Assembly (NCBI GenBank): GCA_902606505.1
Contig: CACLGU010000001.1
Span: 1-64,000, forward strand
Length of the DNA: 64,000 nt
Reading direction: 5' to 3'
Source of the DNA: an uncultured Prochlorococcus sp.
GTDB taxonomy: Bacteria > Cyanobacteriota > Cyanobacteriia > PCC-6307 > Cyanobiaceae
Below, piece by piece: positions 31,268 through 42,236 of the stretch. The translations under genes and the position numbers were made by a program. Each line of letters opens with the position of its first letter. The stretch's first letter is position 1. Below the pieces are notes generated by a model that was not told the DNA's origin, did no database searches, and was given only the letters and a program-made list of their open reading frames with translations.

Positions 31268-31378
31268 TCAAACGTAAGCAATATTGATTAGTGAAATAAA
31301 ACCCAAAAATAATATAAACAAAACTAGAAAGCGATTAGACCAATTTTTATTTAAACCATTAAATTTGAATTCGTTCAT
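31268..31378 (-). CDS. Small membrane protein (36 aa), putative
   Basis: Not in track; MNEFKFNGLNKNWSNRFLVLFILFLGFISLINIAYV; 4-bp ATGA overlap with the upstream ORF. Confidence 0.55.
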   Translation of the reverse strand: MNEFKFNGLNKNWSNRFLVLFILFLGFISLINIAYV

Positions 31379-31482
31379 GCCCAAGTTCCGCTATTAGATC
31401 CGAATGCTGTCAGTATAGTCACTGCAATAAAAAGATAAGGGACAAATTTAAAGGATAATTTTTTAGCTTGAGTTTTAGACAT
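31375..31482 (-). CDS. Small membrane protein (35 aa), putative
   Basis: Not in track; MSKTQAKKLSFKFVPYLFIAVTILTAFGSNSGTWA; ATGA-coupled to the next ORF. Confidence 0.55.
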   Translation of the reverse strand: MSKTQAKKLSFKFVPYLFIAVTILTAFGSNSGTWA

Positions 31483-31760
31483 TTGTTTTTTTACTAAATA
31501 TAACACAATATTACTAATCATGAAGCAATCTCCTTTCAAAAGGACTTTTAAGCGTATTTAATCACAAAAATGTATCATAAATGTTTAAATTTTCTTTTTT
31601 TCCTTATTTCTTGTCAGCAAATGCAATAAATAATTCTATGTTTTTATCGAAAAGATTAACTATTAACAAACGTTATCTTCAAACTGTGCCTTGACCAAAA
31701 CAATAGTCAATAAGTGGAATTTTGTTATAATAAAAAAAGTTAATTTTTTCAAAAGCCTTG

Positions 31761-31841
31761 GGAGCGTGGTGGAATTGGTAGACGCACCGCACTCAAAATG
31801 CGGCACCTTCGGGTATGTCGGTTCAAGTCCGACCGCTCCCA
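31761..31841 (+). tRNA. tRNA-Leu(CAA)
   Basis: GGGAGCG..CGCTCCC acceptor stem, anticodon loop CTCAAAA, variable arm, GGTTCAAGTCC T-loop. Confidence 0.97.
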
Positions 31842-31846
31842 CTTTG

Positions 31847-33022
31847 ATGAATACCTATAGTAGATTCGATATATCTTTCAAAAAAGGAAAAGGTTGTTGG
31901 CTATGGGACAAAACAGGTAAAAGGTATCTTGATGCAGTCGCTGGTATAGCAACTTGTAGTCTTGGACATAGCGACAGAGTTTTAAGAAGAAGGTTATCAA
32001 CTCAACTAAAAAAGATACAGCACATTTCTAATCTTTACAACATTGAAGAACAAGAACAATTAAGCAGAACTTTGACGAATATAAGTTGTGCAAAAAGCGT
32101 CTTCTTCTGCAATAGTGGTGCGGAAGCAAATGAATCAGCAATTAAATTAATTAAAAAATTTGGTAATACAACAAATAAAGGTAAAGAATCAATTATTCTC
32201 GCAGCAGAATCCAGCTTTCATGGAAGGACGCTTGCAGCCTTGAGTGCCACTGGACAGCCCAAATACCAGAAAGGTTTCGAACCAATGATTCAAGGGTTCA
32301 AATTTTTTAAATTTAACAATTTTGATTCGGTAAAAAAATTATTTGAAGAGTGTGAAAATAATGATCAAAAAATTTCCGGCGTTTTAGTTGAACCAATACA
32401 AGGAGAAGGCGGCGTAATTCCTGGAAGTAAAATATTTTTTAAAAGCCTGAGAGAAATATGTGATAAATATAATTCTCTTCTCATTTTAGATGAGGTCCAA
32501 AGTGGAGTAGGTCGTACTGGGAAAATGTGGGGTTATGAGAATTTAGGAATTGAACCTGATGGATTCACCCTTGCTAAAGGATTAGGAGGAGGTCATGCAA
32601 TTGGAGCATTATTGGTAAAAGAAAAAGCCAATATTTTTTCTCCAGGAGATCATGCAAGCACTTTTGGAGGGAACCCATTCGCCTGTAAAGCTGCCCTAAC
32701 TGTCTTAGAAGAAATAAATAGAAGAAATATTATCAATAATGTTTATCTTAGAGGGGAACAATTAAGTGCTGGGTTTGAAGAATTGTCAAAAAAATTTCCA
32801 AATATTATTAGCGGGAAAAGAGGTTTAGGTTTAATACAAGGTCTTGTGATCAATGATGATTATGCTGATGCAAAAAACATTACATTAAAAGCTTTTGATA
32901 AAGGATTACTGGTAGTACCTGCAGGAGGAAATGTTGTAAGGATTGTCCCGCCATTAGTTATATCTCGAAGAGAAATTAATATTCTTTTGGATAAGCTAAA
33001 TTCAATTTTTGAAGAGTTATAG
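31847..33022 (+). CDS. argD: Acetylornithine aminotransferase
   Basis: CWLWDKTGKRYLDAVAGIATCSLGH, FFCNSGAEANESAIKL, LILDEVQSGVGRTG, HASTFGGNPFACKAAL. Start revised to ATG at 31847 because the listed ORF runs through the tRNA. Confidence 0.95.
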   Translation: MNTYSRFDISFKKGKGCWLWDKTGKRYLDAVAGIATCSLGHSDRVLRRRLSTQLKKIQHISNLYNIEEQEQLSRTLTNISCAKSVFFCNSGAEANESAIKLIKKFGNTTNKGKESIILAAESSFHGRTLAALSATGQPKYQKGFEPMIQGFKFFKFNNFDSVKKLFEECENNDQKISGVLVEPIQGEGGVIPGSKIFFKSLREICDKYNSLLILDEVQSGVGRTGKMWGYENLGIEPDGFTLAKGLGGGHAIGALLVKEKANIFSPGDHASTFGGNPFACKAALTVLEEINRRNIINNVYLRGEQLSAGFEELSKKFPNIISGKRGLGLIQGLVINDDYADAKNITLKAFDKGLLVVPAGGNVVRIVPPLVISRREINILLDKLNSIFEEL

Positions 33023-33033
33023 CAATTTAAATT

Positions 33034-34257
33034 GTGAAAAATTCAAATTTAAAAATTTTTGAATTATTATCACCTAAATATGAAAGGGATAATATCAAGT
33101 TAGGTTTATCAAGAATTAGAAAAGCACTTCAAAAACTTGGTAATCCTTGCAAGAATATTCCAGCGATACAAATTATCGGAACAAATGGGAAAGGATCAAT
33201 CGCGGCATATTTAGAAAGTATACTTTTTGAAGCTAAAAGTAATTTTGGTGTTACAACATCGCCTCATCTTTTGGACGTATGCGAGAGGATTAGAGTTAAT
33301 AAAAAAAATATCAACAAAACTGATTTTGAAAAAATTTATAGCTTAATAGAAAAAAATTTTTCAACATTTGAATTAACTCCTTTTGAAAAAATCATTTGCT
33401 GCGCATTAAATTTTTTTGACAATAAAAAAGTTGAATTGCTCATTCTTGAAGCTGGCTTAGGGGGACGATTAGACGCGACAACAGCCCATAAATCTAGACC
33501 AATAATTGCTATTGGGAATATTGGCTTAGACCATAAAGAATTTCTTGGAGATACGATTGAAAAAATTGCCAAAGAAAAATTAGCAGTTATTGAAAAAAAC
33601 TCAATTGTCATCTCATGCAACCAAAATAGTGAAGTTGAAAATTTAATAAGAGAAAAAGTTAAAGAGGTTGGAGCGGAAATCATCTGGAAAGATTCAATTT
33701 CAAAAAGCTATGAGCTTGGATTAAAAGGGATGTTCCAAAAGCAAAATGCTTCAGTAGCTGTTGGAGCAATTGAAGCGTTGAATAATTTCGGATTCAATAT
33801 TAAAGAAAAACACATATCTGAAGGTCTTAAAAAAACAGCTTGGCACGGAAGGCTAGAAATAATAAATTGTTTGAACAAAGAAATTCTTGTAGATTGTGCG
33901 CATAATTATCCCGCTGCAAAAGCACTCTCTCATGAGCGAAGCAATTGGGAGAACGAAGATAAAGGAATTTATTGGATTTTAGGTGTCCAAAGACAAAAAG
34001 ATATTTACGCAATATTAAGAACACTTCTAAAGGAAAATGATCACTTATTACTTGTGCCTGTTCCAAACCAACCTAGTTGGCAATTAAACGATCTCTCTCA
34101 GATTAAAGAAATTGACTTTCAAAAAACAATTGAATTTAAAACATTTGAACTTGCCATTAAGTATTTATTTTCCCTAGAAAAATGGCCACCTAATCATCCT
34201 GTTTTAACAGGTTCTATTTTTTTAGTGGCTGAATTTATTAAATTCGCAAAAAAATAG
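33034..34257 (+). CDS. folC: Folylpolyglutamate synthase/dihydrofolate synthase
   Basis: IQIIGTNGKGSIAAYLESIL, TTSPHLLDVCERIRVN, LEAGLGGRLDATTAH. Confidence 0.94.
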   Translation: MKNSNLKIFELLSPKYERDNIKLGLSRIRKALQKLGNPCKNIPAIQIIGTNGKGSIAAYLESILFEAKSNFGVTTSPHLLDVCERIRVNKKNINKTDFEKIYSLIEKNFSTFELTPFEKIICCALNFFDNKKVELLILEAGLGGRLDATTAHKSRPIIAIGNIGLDHKEFLGDTIEKIAKEKLAVIEKNSIVISCNQNSEVENLIREKVKEVGAEIIWKDSISKSYELGLKGMFQKQNASVAVGAIEALNNFGFNIKEKHISEGLKKTAWHGRLEIINCLNKEILVDCAHNYPAAKALSHERSNWENEDKGIYWILGVQRQKDIYAILRTLLKENDHLLLVPVPNQPSWQLNDLSQIKEIDFQKTIEFKTFELAIKYLFSLEKWPPNHPVLTGSIFLVAEFIKFAKK

Positions 34258-34262
34258 AAATG

Positions 34263-35618
34263 TTAAATATTAAATTGTTCCTTTATTTCCCAGCCAGCCA
34301 ATTTGCCTGGATTTAGTAGCCCTTTGGGATCAAATTTTAATTTCGCTTTTACTTGATCTGCATCAACCACTCCTAAGCCTCCGCCTTCGACAGTTAAAAC
34401 ATGGGGATTAAAGATAAACGCACCAAGTTTCTTACAATCTTCCATTATTTCATTTAATTCATCTATCCCATTCCACTTTAATACAGGCAAAGCCGCTAGT
34501 CGCGGTGATCCTTGTTGAGAAACCGCCTCTAAATGCCAAAGAACTTTTTTACCCCATTTTTTTCTCAAAAAATTAATTAACTCTAGTTCATTGTTAAGTG
34601 GCAAAAGCATCTGTAAATACGTCCAATTTTTATCCCTAGACCTCATATGAAGAGTTGTATGGTTCCATACGACTTCAGAAATTCCATTAACGAGTTTTTC
34701 TTCTTCCCCAAGACAGGTAAATTCAACTTTGAATTTTTTACAAATCAACTCGATCGTTTTTGTTCCTCCAAGAGTAGATTGAATTAATATCTTGTGAGTT
34801 CTAGGATTACTTTTAAACCATTTTGGCATTTGATCTACAATTTCGTTTTCAAGAATTGCTCCTAGTTTCAGATCAATTGCGACGCTTGTAAGAGTTTTTA
34901 ATATTTCTATTGTTTTTTCAAATTCAATACAGTCGATAACTATTGAATACCACTTACGTTTGATATCAGTAGCAAGTAATAAAGAAGTAATTATTCCATT
35001 AGTCCCATAAGCATGATTTAAAGGTTCGGATTCTTCAGCATCAAATTTTAATAAATCAGGTTTTTCATTCATCGTCACTGCCTCTAAACCTATAAGATTC
35101 CCTGGATCTCTTAAAAATCCCCACCTAATGGAACCAATACCCCCTGACCCACCTGCAATAAAACCTCCAATTGTAGCGGTTTTCCAAGTACTAGGAAGCA
35201 ACCTTAATTCCCTTCCATATTTTTCTAATTGTTTATTCAAATCTCCCATTACACATCCAGACTGTACTTTCACAAAACCTGTATCTGGATCAAATTCTTC
35301 TAACTTATTAAAGTGACTCATCTGCATTACAACTCCTTTAAACAATGGAACAGCTTGTCCATAATTGCCTGTACCTGAACCCCGTAAAGTAAGAGGGATA
35401 GAAAATTCCCAACAAATTTTTGCTACTTTCTTTACAGCATTATGATCACAAGGTCTTACAACCAAATCAGCGATACATTCGTCTAATCTTTCAGTAAGGA
35501 TTGGAGAGTAGTTATAAAAATCTTTTGAAAGTCTTTTTACATCGGATTGGCTTTCAATAATCTCTAAGTTTTTGACTTCCCTAAATTTGTCTAACAATTT
35601 AAGACTATTTGATGTCAT
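34263..35618 (-). CDS. FAD-binding oxidase (GlcD-like)
   Basis: PCDHNAVKKVAKICWEFSIPLTLRGSGTGNYGQAVPLFKGVVMQM, GGFIAGGSGGIGS, KLKFDPKGLLNPGKL. Confidence 0.92.
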   Translation of the reverse strand: MTSNSLKLLDKFREVKNLEIIESQSDVKRLSKDFYNYSPILTERLDECIADLVVRPCDHNAVKKVAKICWEFSIPLTLRGSGTGNYGQAVPLFKGVVMQMSHFNKLEEFDPDTGFVKVQSGCVMGDLNKQLEKYGRELRLLPSTWKTATIGGFIAGGSGGIGSIRWGFLRDPGNLIGLEAVTMNEKPDLLKFDAEESEPLNHAYGTNGIITSLLLATDIKRKWYSIVIDCIEFEKTIEILKTLTSVAIDLKLGAILENEIVDQMPKWFKSNPRTHKILIQSTLGGTKTIELICKKFKVEFTCLGEEEKLVNGISEVVWNHTTLHMRSRDKNWTYLQMLLPLNNELELINFLRKKWGKKVLWHLEAVSQQGSPRLAALPVLKWNGIDELNEIMEDCKKLGAFIFNPHVLTVEGGGLGVVDADQVKAKLKFDPKGLLNPGKLAGWEIKEQFNI

Positions 35619-35656
35619 TAATAAAATTTCTTGTGTTTTATATATAAATTAGTCGA

Positions 35657-36892
35657 TTAGCAATATAAATCGCCTTTTATATATACTTTCCTCTTTAAAT
35701 TAGTCGAAAAAACATCTGCCCATCTTTGTGCCTCTAGAATTACAAAGTCAGCAGGGCAGCCCTTTTTAATTAAACCATCCCACTTTAAGTTTAATAATCT
35801 GCTTGGAGCTAAAAAAATAGAAGATAGAGTCATTCTCTCCCAGGGATTTAGTTGAAGCATAGGTATCGAGCAAGACAGCATATAAAAAGGATCAAAATTA
35901 CCAAATGGGTACCAGGGATCTTGAACGTTATCACTACCTAGAGATACATCCACGTGTGATTTTTGTAATTGCTTTATTGGAGCAACTGGTCTTTTTAATG
36001 AGGTAGTTTTATTACTTCGATTTAGCAGCCAAAAATTTGTTAGAGGTAAAGCAATAACTTTAATATTTTTCTCAGCCATTTTTTCTCCTAAATTTAAAAT
36101 CTCCCTATGACTTAGAGAAATAAGACTACTCAAATGACTACAAGTAATTGGAATACTTTTAATTTTTAAATTTTCGATTGTCTCCAATAAAACTTTTATT
36201 CCCGCTCCAGGCTCAATGATCGATTCATCTATATGCAAATCAATTTCTAATTTATATTTACTAGCTAGAAGAAGCATCTTTGCGAGAAATTTGCTTGTAT
36301 CTTTTTTATTGAAAGGGGGTACAATAACACCTCCCAAAATGCCTCCATTAGAGGAAAATATTTTGGCCAAATCTTCTCCATTAGTTGTATCCCAGAATTC
36401 CAATGGAGCTAGAGCAACGAATTGTAAAGTCAACTCAGATGAATATTTTTTTTGTAATTTAAAGAGTTCAATCCAAATATCTATAGATTGACTTTTGTAT
36501 GTATCAATATGACTTCTAATAGCTCGGTATCCATTTTCTATAGAAAGTTTTAATGATTTCTCAACTCTTTCAAGAACCTTATCTTTAGTTCTAGTTTTAT
36601 GTTCTTCAAGATTTACTGATAATGCTCCTCCATAGTTTGATTCCAGATTAGGAAAGTCTGCCCATGTAAAAGATTTATCAAAATGCGAATGCGTTTCAAC
36701 AAATCTTGGGAATAAAATATTTTTTGGTTTTGTAACTTTATTTTTTAAAGGATTTAATTCAGAAACAAATCCATCCTCCCAACTAATGGAAACTGAACAT
36801 AAATCCTCTATATCAATAATGAGGTTATCTATATCTTCTATTAAACAAAGGCTTCTGGGAATAAGAACCTCAGCTGTGCCGGAATTACTCAA
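35657..36892 (-). CDS. Cytosine deaminase-like amidohydrolase
   Basis: PRFVETHSHFDKSFTW, LEIDLHIDES, ITCSHLSSL, VSLGSDNVQDPWYPFGNFDP. Confidence 0.88.
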   Translation of the reverse strand: MSNSGTAEVLIPRSLCLIEDIDNLIIDIEDLCSVSISWEDGFVSELNPLKNKVTKPKNILFPRFVETHSHFDKSFTWADFPNLESNYGGALSVNLEEHKTRTKDKVLERVEKSLKLSIENGYRAIRSHIDTYKSQSIDIWIELFKLQKKYSSELTLQFVALAPLEFWDTTNGEDLAKIFSSNGGILGGVIVPPFNKKDTSKFLAKMLLLASKYKLEIDLHIDESIIEPGAGIKVLLETIENLKIKSIPITCSHLSSLISLSHREILNLGEKMAEKNIKVIALPLTNFWLLNRSNKTTSLKRPVAPIKQLQKSHVDVSLGSDNVQDPWYPFGNFDPFYMLSCSIPMLQLNPWERMTLSSIFLAPSRLLNLKWDGLIKKGCPADFVILEAQRWADVFSTNLKRKVYIKGDLYC

Positions 36893-37020
36893 ATTTTTAA
36901 ATTTTCTTTTATTTTAGTTCATAAGAAAACTTTACTGAATTAGAAAATAATTCAAATTTCGCTAAAAGATAAAAATAACTATGAAAAATTCCCCTCGAGT
37001 TGTTAAATTTATAAATGTGA

Positions 37021-37094
37021 GGCGGGCGTCGCCAAGTGGTTAAGGCAGCGGCTTGTGGCGCCGCTATTCGGGGGTTCGAATCCCCTCGCTCGCC
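37021..37094 (+). tRNA. tRNA-His(GTG)
   Basis: Cloverleaf with extra 5' G opposite C73, anticodon loop TTGTGGC, GGTTCGAATCC T-loop. Confidence 0.96.
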
Positions 37095-37165
37095 CTCAAA
37101 ATATTGCAGCAAAATTATTTAACTTGTAATTTTGAATTAAAGAATCATAAAAAATTCCTAGCAAA

Positions 37166-38560
37166 GTGCTAACAAAAACAAGATCAGACGAAAAAAAAAC
37201 TCAAAAGAATTCAACTACTGGCAGTTATTGGATAACCACATTTGGATGCCAAATGAACAAGGCTGATTCTGAGAGAATGGCTGGGACATTAGAGAAAATG
37301 GGATACATCAGAGCAGATAATGAATTAAATGCCGATTTGGTCTTGTACAATACATGTACTATTAGAGATAATGCAGAGCAAAAAGTTTATAGCTTTCTAG
37401 GAAGACAAGCAAAAAGAAAGCACAAAACACCTAGCTTAAAACTTGTTGTTGCAGGTTGTCTTGCTCAGCAAGAGGGAGAATCCTTACTAAGAAGAGTCCC
37501 AGAACTTGATCTGGTTATGGGTCCTCAACACGTAAATAATCTTGAGAATCTTCTGGGGAAAGTTGATTTAGGAAATCAAGTTGCTGCTACAGAAGAAACC
37601 TTCATTTCTGAAGATATAACAAGTGCCAGAAGAGAAAGCCCTATTTGTGGCTGGGTTAATATCATCTATGGATGTAATGAAAGATGTTCATATTGTGTAG
37701 TCCCCTCTGTCAGAGGAAAAGAGCAATCAAGATATCCAAATGCGATAAAAAGTGAGATCCAAAAATTAGCTGATGATAATTTTAAAGAAATTACTCTTTT
37801 GGGTCAGAACATTGATGCTTATGGTAGAGACCTTCCAGGAACTACAAAAGAGGGGAGAAAAAAGAATACCCTAACTGATCTTTTGTACTATATTCATGAT
37901 GTTAAAGGAATTCGCAGAATAAGATTTGCTACCAGTCATCCAAGATATTTTTCAAAAAGGTTGATTCAAGCTTGTTATGAACTTGATAAAGTCTGTGAAC
38001 ATTTCCATATCCCCTTCCAAAGTGGAAATGATGAAATTTTAAAGCAAATGTTCAGAGGTTATTCTATTAAAAAGTATAAAAATATTATCGAGAAAATAAG
38101 GTCATTAATGCCAAATGCATCAATCACAGCTGACGCGATAGTTGCTTTCCCAGGAGAAACCGAACAACAATATCAAGATACATTAAAGCTAATATCAGAA
38201 ATTGGCTTTGATCAGGTGAATACAGCAGCATACTCTCCAAGACCAAATACGCCTGCAGCAGTTTGGACGAATCAACTTTCGGAAGAGGTTAAAAAAGCTA
38301 GATTACAGGAAATTAATGAATTGGTCGAGAAAACTGCAAGGAGTAGAAATCAAAGATATATCAATAATATCGAAAGCGTTTTAATTGAGGGTTTAAATCC
38401 AAAAAATTCCTCTCAAATTATGGGTAGAACTAGAACAAATAGATTAACTTTCGTGGAGATTCCCAAAAACATTAACTTTAATTTTTCGTTGGGAGATGAG
38501 ATAAATGTCAGAATAAATGAAGCAAGACCTTTTTCTTTAACAGGAGAACTTTCTTTATAA
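37166..38560 (+). CDS. miaB: tRNA-2-methylthio-N6-dimethylallyladenosine synthase
   Basis: [30 protein letters not shown], radical [23 protein letters not shown]. Confidence 0.97.
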   Translation: MLTKTRSDEKKTQKNSTTGSYWITTFGCQMNKADSERMAGTLEKMGYIRADNELNADLVLYNTCTIRDNAEQKVYSFLGRQAKRKHKTPSLKLVVAGCLAQQEGESLLRRVPELDLVMGPQHVNNLENLLGKVDLGNQVAATEETFISEDITSARRESPICGWVNIIYGCNERCSYCVVPSVRGKEQSRYPNAIKSEIQKLADDNFKEITLLGQNIDAYGRDLPGTTKEGRKKNTLTDLLYYIHDVKGIRRIRFATSHPRYFSKRLIQACYELDKVCEHFHIPFQSGNDEILKQMFRGYSIKKYKNIIEKIRSLMPNASITADAIVAFPGETEQQYQDTLKLISEIGFDQVNTAAYSPRPNTPAAVWTNQLSEEVKKARLQEINELVEKTARSRNQRYINNIESVLIEGLNPKNSSQIMGRTRTNRLTFVEIPKNINFNFSLGDEINVRINEARPFSLTGELSL

Positions 38561-38571
38561 ATTTTTTTTAA

Positions 38572-39639
38572 ATGATTGGGGGAAAGAAAAAATGTATTGG
38601 GTTAATATTTGGCGGGTATTCCAATGAACATGAAGTATCGATATCCTCAGCAAAAACAGTTTTTCAAGCATTTAATGCACAAATAAATAAAGAACGCTTT
38701 ACAGTTAAAGCCTTTTACATAAACAAATATGGTGATTGGCTAGATAGTGATATTTCAGAAAAAATCCTAATTGGTAAAATTGAAACCTATAAAACAAAAA
38801 AACAAGAAATTTTTAATCAAGAAAAAATTAACTTCCTTGACGGAATTGAATTTCAAAATATTGATGTTTGGTTTCCTCTTTTACATGGATTAAATGGTGA
38901 AGACGGATCAATTCATGGCTTAATTAGATTTACAAAGAAACCTTTAGTAGGGTGCGGAATTATTGGCTCTGCACTTGGAATGGATAAAATATTGATGAAA
39001 ACAATTTTCTCAAATCTTAAACTTCCACAAGTTAATTATCTAGTTTTTCAAAATGAAGATCTCAACGATAAGCAAGTAAAAAATAAAATAATTAATGAAA
39101 TTTTAAAAAAATTAAAATTTCCTGTTTTTGTTAAACCATCGAACTCTGGATCATCTCTTGGCATCTCCAAAGTCAAAAATGAATCGGAAATATTACTAGC
39201 AATAGAAAAGGCTCGGGAAATAGATCCAAGAATCATAATTGAGGAAGGTTTAGAGGTAAGGGAGATTGAATGCGGAATAATTGGGAATTCAAAACTCTTA
39301 ACCTCTGAGATAGGCGAGGTAAATTACGAAAGTGATTGGTATGATTACGATTCAAAATATTACTCAAATAATAAAATTATTATCCCAGCCGAAATAGATT
39401 CTAAAATCACAAAAGAAATTAAAGAAATTGCTATTAAAAGTTGTAGAGCACTAAATATTTTCGGTTTTGCAAGAGTAGATTTCTTTTTAGAAAAATCTTC
39501 AAATAAAATTATGCTAAATGAAATAAATACAATTCCTGGTTTTACAAAAAACAGTATGTTTCCAATGCTTTGGGAAGCTTCAGGTTTAAAAATTGAACAA
39601 CTTGTGGCTAAACTGGTAGATATATCTTTAGATTTGTAA
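38572..39639 (+). CDS. ddl: D-alanine-D-alanine ligase
   Basis: IFGGYSNEHEVSISSA, FPLLHGLNGEDGSIHG, FVKPSNSGSSLGISKV, LNEINTIPGFTKNSMFPML. Confidence 0.96.
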   Translation: MIGGKKKCIGLIFGGYSNEHEVSISSAKTVFQAFNAQINKERFTVKAFYINKYGDWLDSDISEKILIGKIETYKTKKQEIFNQEKINFLDGIEFQNIDVWFPLLHGLNGEDGSIHGLIRFTKKPLVGCGIIGSALGMDKILMKTIFSNLKLPQVNYLVFQNEDLNDKQVKNKIINEILKKLKFPVFVKPSNSGSSLGISKVKNESEILLAIEKAREIDPRIIIEEGLEVREIECGIIGNSKLLTSEIGEVNYESDWYDYDSKYYSNNKIIIPAEIDSKITKEIKEIAIKSCRALNIFGFARVDFFLEKSSNKIMLNEINTIPGFTKNSMFPMLWEASGLKIEQLVAKLVDISLDL

Positions 39640-39649
39640 TTTAAATCAA

Positions 39650-40060
39650 ATGTTGCATGGACTACTTTGGTTACCATTACTTTTAATCTTCATTTTATTA
39701 ACTGCACTTGGATGGTTAGAAAGAAGAAGGCAAAATCTTTTTAGAAGTTGGGCGAGTGACTCTGAACTGTGCAAGTTAGATAGCTCAGGCGCAGCGTCTT
39801 TAAAAAATGGGGAGTTAAAGTGGAGCGCATTTGAAGCTGGTAAATTTGAAGAAAAAGATTGTTTTACGATCAAGAAACTGGAATTAGTTGAATTAATGGC
39901 ACTAACTTCAGGTGAAGCTCCTCTAACAAGTGAATCTCAAGGTAAGTGCAGGTTGCGATTAGTAGGTGATGGGAAAGAGATGGATGTACCATTTTCAGAT
40001 GCAGAGCAAGCGAGAGAATGGATGGACCAACTGATGGAAAAAGCTCGATGTGATTTGTGA
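39650..40060 (+). CDS. Conserved hypothetical membrane-anchored protein
   Basis: 136 aa with N-terminal TM, between ddl and ftsQ-like gene; end overlaps next start. Confidence 0.8.
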   Translation: MLHGLLWLPLLLIFILLTALGWLERRRQNLFRSWASDSELCKLDSSGAASLKNGELKWSAFEAGKFEEKDCFTIKKLELVELMALTSGEAPLTSESQGKCRLRLVGDGKEMDVPFSDAEQAREWMDQLMEKARCDL

Positions 40061-40782
40061 AAAACAAAAAAGGAATCAAAAATAGAAGCTTTTTTTTTCT
40101 AATTTCATTTTTATTTTTAACAAGCTTATTAAGCATAAAAACACTCAAAAAAGTTGATACTCAGGCCATTAGGATTTCTGGTAGTGAATTATTTTCGCAG
40201 AATGATGTGATAAAAAATTCATCTTTAAATTTTCCTATCCGATTAATTTTTGTTAAAACTAATTTGCTAGAAAAAGAGTTAAAACAAAATTTATCTCTCA
40301 AGAATATTTCGGTAAACAGAGAACTTTTTCCTTTTGGTTTGAAAGTTCATATTAATTCAAGAACTCCAATAGCCTACGGTGAGAGAATATTAAACGATGA
40401 AAAAATATTAGGCTTCATTGATAAAGATGGAATTTTTATAAATAAACAAAATGTGGATGAAAAAAATTTGAATAAATTAACTATAAAAGTTTTTGGGTGG
40501 AAAGAAAAATTTAAAAAAATATTATCTGAAATTTTTATTGCTATAGATAATTATGAATTAGAGATAGTTAAAATAACTTTTTCATCCGATGGGTTTCTAA
40601 CTGTTGAGGAAAAAGATTTAAAAACAATATTCTTAGGATTTAAGCCTAATTTAATCAACAATCAATTTCAAAAAATCAATTATCTTAAAAATGAATTTAA
40701 GAAAAATAGCTTTTCAAAAAAAATAGATAATATTGATCTTACTAATCCAGATAAACCAAAAATAAAAGTGTTCAAACCCTAA
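40057..40782 (+). CDS. ftsQ: FtsQ-type cell division protein (POTRA domain)
   Basis: Short cytoplasmic N-terminus, one TM, POTRA-like IRISGSELFSQNDVIKNSSL; between ddl and ftsZ. Confidence 0.8.
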   Translation: MKNKKGIKNRSFFFLISFLFLTSLLSIKTLKKVDTQAIRISGSELFSQNDVIKNSSLNFPIRLIFVKTNLLEKELKQNLSLKNISVNRELFPFGLKVHINSRTPIAYGERILNDEKILGFIDKDGIFINKQNVDEKNLNKLTIKVFGWKEKFKKILSEIFIAIDNYELEIVKITFSSDGFLTVEEKDLKTIFLGFKPNLINNQFQKINYLKNEFKKNSFSKKIDNIDLTNPDKPKIKVFKP

Positions 40783-40961
40783 TATTTGAAAAAGGATTTT
40801 GAGTAATTTTTATTAATTATTGTAGTGTTGATATGGGTTTTGCATTCAAAACGAAATATTTAATAAATAAATATTTTTAGGATTTTCCTCAACAAATTCC
40901 TACATATGAGCTCAGTAAGTTCATAATGCACCCAATACTAGTAAAAGATTCCTATTAAGAG

Positions 40962-42071
40962 ATGAGCTTCGGTAACAATCCAAACTTTGATCAATCGAGA
41001 GAAATCCTTCCAAGCCAAAACGCCAAAATAGAAGTTATTGGTGTAGGTGGTGGTGGTAGTAATGCAGTCAATCGAATGATAAATAGTGATTTAGAAGGTG
41101 TTTCATTTAGAGTCCTCAATACCGATGCACAAGCACTGATACAATCTTCTGCAGAAAGTAGAGTTCAACTTGGACAAAACCTCACTAGAGGATTAGGTGC
41201 AGGTGGGAATCCAAGTATTGGGCAAAAAGCAGCCGAAGAATCCAAAGAAGAGCTTCAACAAGCTTTAGAGGGATCTGATCTAGTCTTTATAGCCGCTGGA
41301 ATGGGTGGAGGAACTGGCACAGGTGCTGCTCCCGTTGTTGCAGAAGTAGCAAAACAAAGTGGGGCTTTAACAGTAGGTATAGTAACCAAACCATTCTCTT
41401 TTGAAGGGAAAAGAAGAATGCGTCAAGCAGAAGAGGGGATCGCAAGACTAGCTGAAAACGTTGATACTCTTATAGTTATTCCAAATGACAGATTAAAAGA
41501 CGTTATAGCAGGAGCTCCTCTTCAAGAAGCATTTAGGAATGCTGATGATGTTCTAAGGATGGGAGTCAAAGGCATTAGTGACATAATTACTTGCCCGGGA
41601 TTAGTTAATGTTGATTTTGCAGACGTTAGATCAGTTATGACTGAGGCAGGCACTGCACTTCTCGGAATAGGTATAGGCTCAGGAAGATCGAGAGCTATAG
41701 AGGCAGCACAGGCAGCAATGAATAGTCCTTTATTAGAAGCAGCAAGAATTGATGGAGCTAAAGGCTGCGTTATAAATATTACTGGAGGCAAAGACATGAC
41801 TTTAGAAGACATGACCTCTGCATCTGAAATTATCTACGATGTTGTTGATCAAGAAGCGAATATTATTGTTGGTGCAGTGGTCGATGAAGCAATGGAAGGG
41901 GAGATACAAGTTACTGTAATTGCTACAGGATTTGAAACAACCCAACCATTAAACCAGCAAAGAATAAAAAACAGATTATCTAATCAACCTTTATATAGTT
42001 ATTCCGAAAATAAAGAATCAGGAGCCAGTATTCCTGAGTTTTTGAGATTAAGGCAAAATAAAAAGATATAG
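40962..42071 (+). CDS. ftsZ: Cell division protein FtsZ
   Basis: [39 protein letters not shown]. Confidence 0.98.
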   Translation: MSFGNNPNFDQSREILPSQNAKIEVIGVGGGGSNAVNRMINSDLEGVSFRVLNTDAQALIQSSAESRVQLGQNLTRGLGAGGNPSIGQKAAEESKEELQQALEGSDLVFIAAGMGGGTGTGAAPVVAEVAKQSGALTVGIVTKPFSFEGKRRMRQAEEGIARLAENVDTLIVIPNDRLKDVIAGAPLQEAFRNADDVLRMGVKGISDIITCPGLVNVDFADVRSVMTEAGTALLGIGIGSGRSRAIEAAQAAMNSPLLEAARIDGAKGCVINITGGKDMTLEDMTSASEIIYDVVDQEANIIVGAVVDEAMEGEIQVTVIATGFETTQPLNQQRIKNRLSNQPLYSYSENKESGASIPEFLRLRQNKKI

Positions 42072-42091
42072 GTTAGTTAAAAGGTAAAATA

Positions 42092-42191
42092 GAGTGACTC
42101 GGTTATCTCGCCTGCCTCAAGCATCCCTTGTGGCTGCTACCTTCCGGTCCTGACCAGGTTTAGGCGTTAAAACCGCGAAAGGCCGAGTCAG
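42092..42191 (-). ncRNA. ffs: Bacterial small SRP RNA (4.5S-like)
   Basis: Minus strand contains the conserved apical domain CCTGGTCAGGACCGGAAGGTAGCAGCCACAAGGGATG, closed by CTGACTCGG/CCGAGTCAC ends. Confidence 0.96.
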
Positions 42192-42236
42192 AATTATATT
42201 AGCAATTCTTGATTAAAAAAGATACATAAATTTATT

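Noticed and set aside
36909-37112. Minus-strand 67-aa ORF
   Set aside because: Runs through tRNA-His in antisense (ERGDSNPRIAAPQAAALTTWRR is a typical tRNA artefact).
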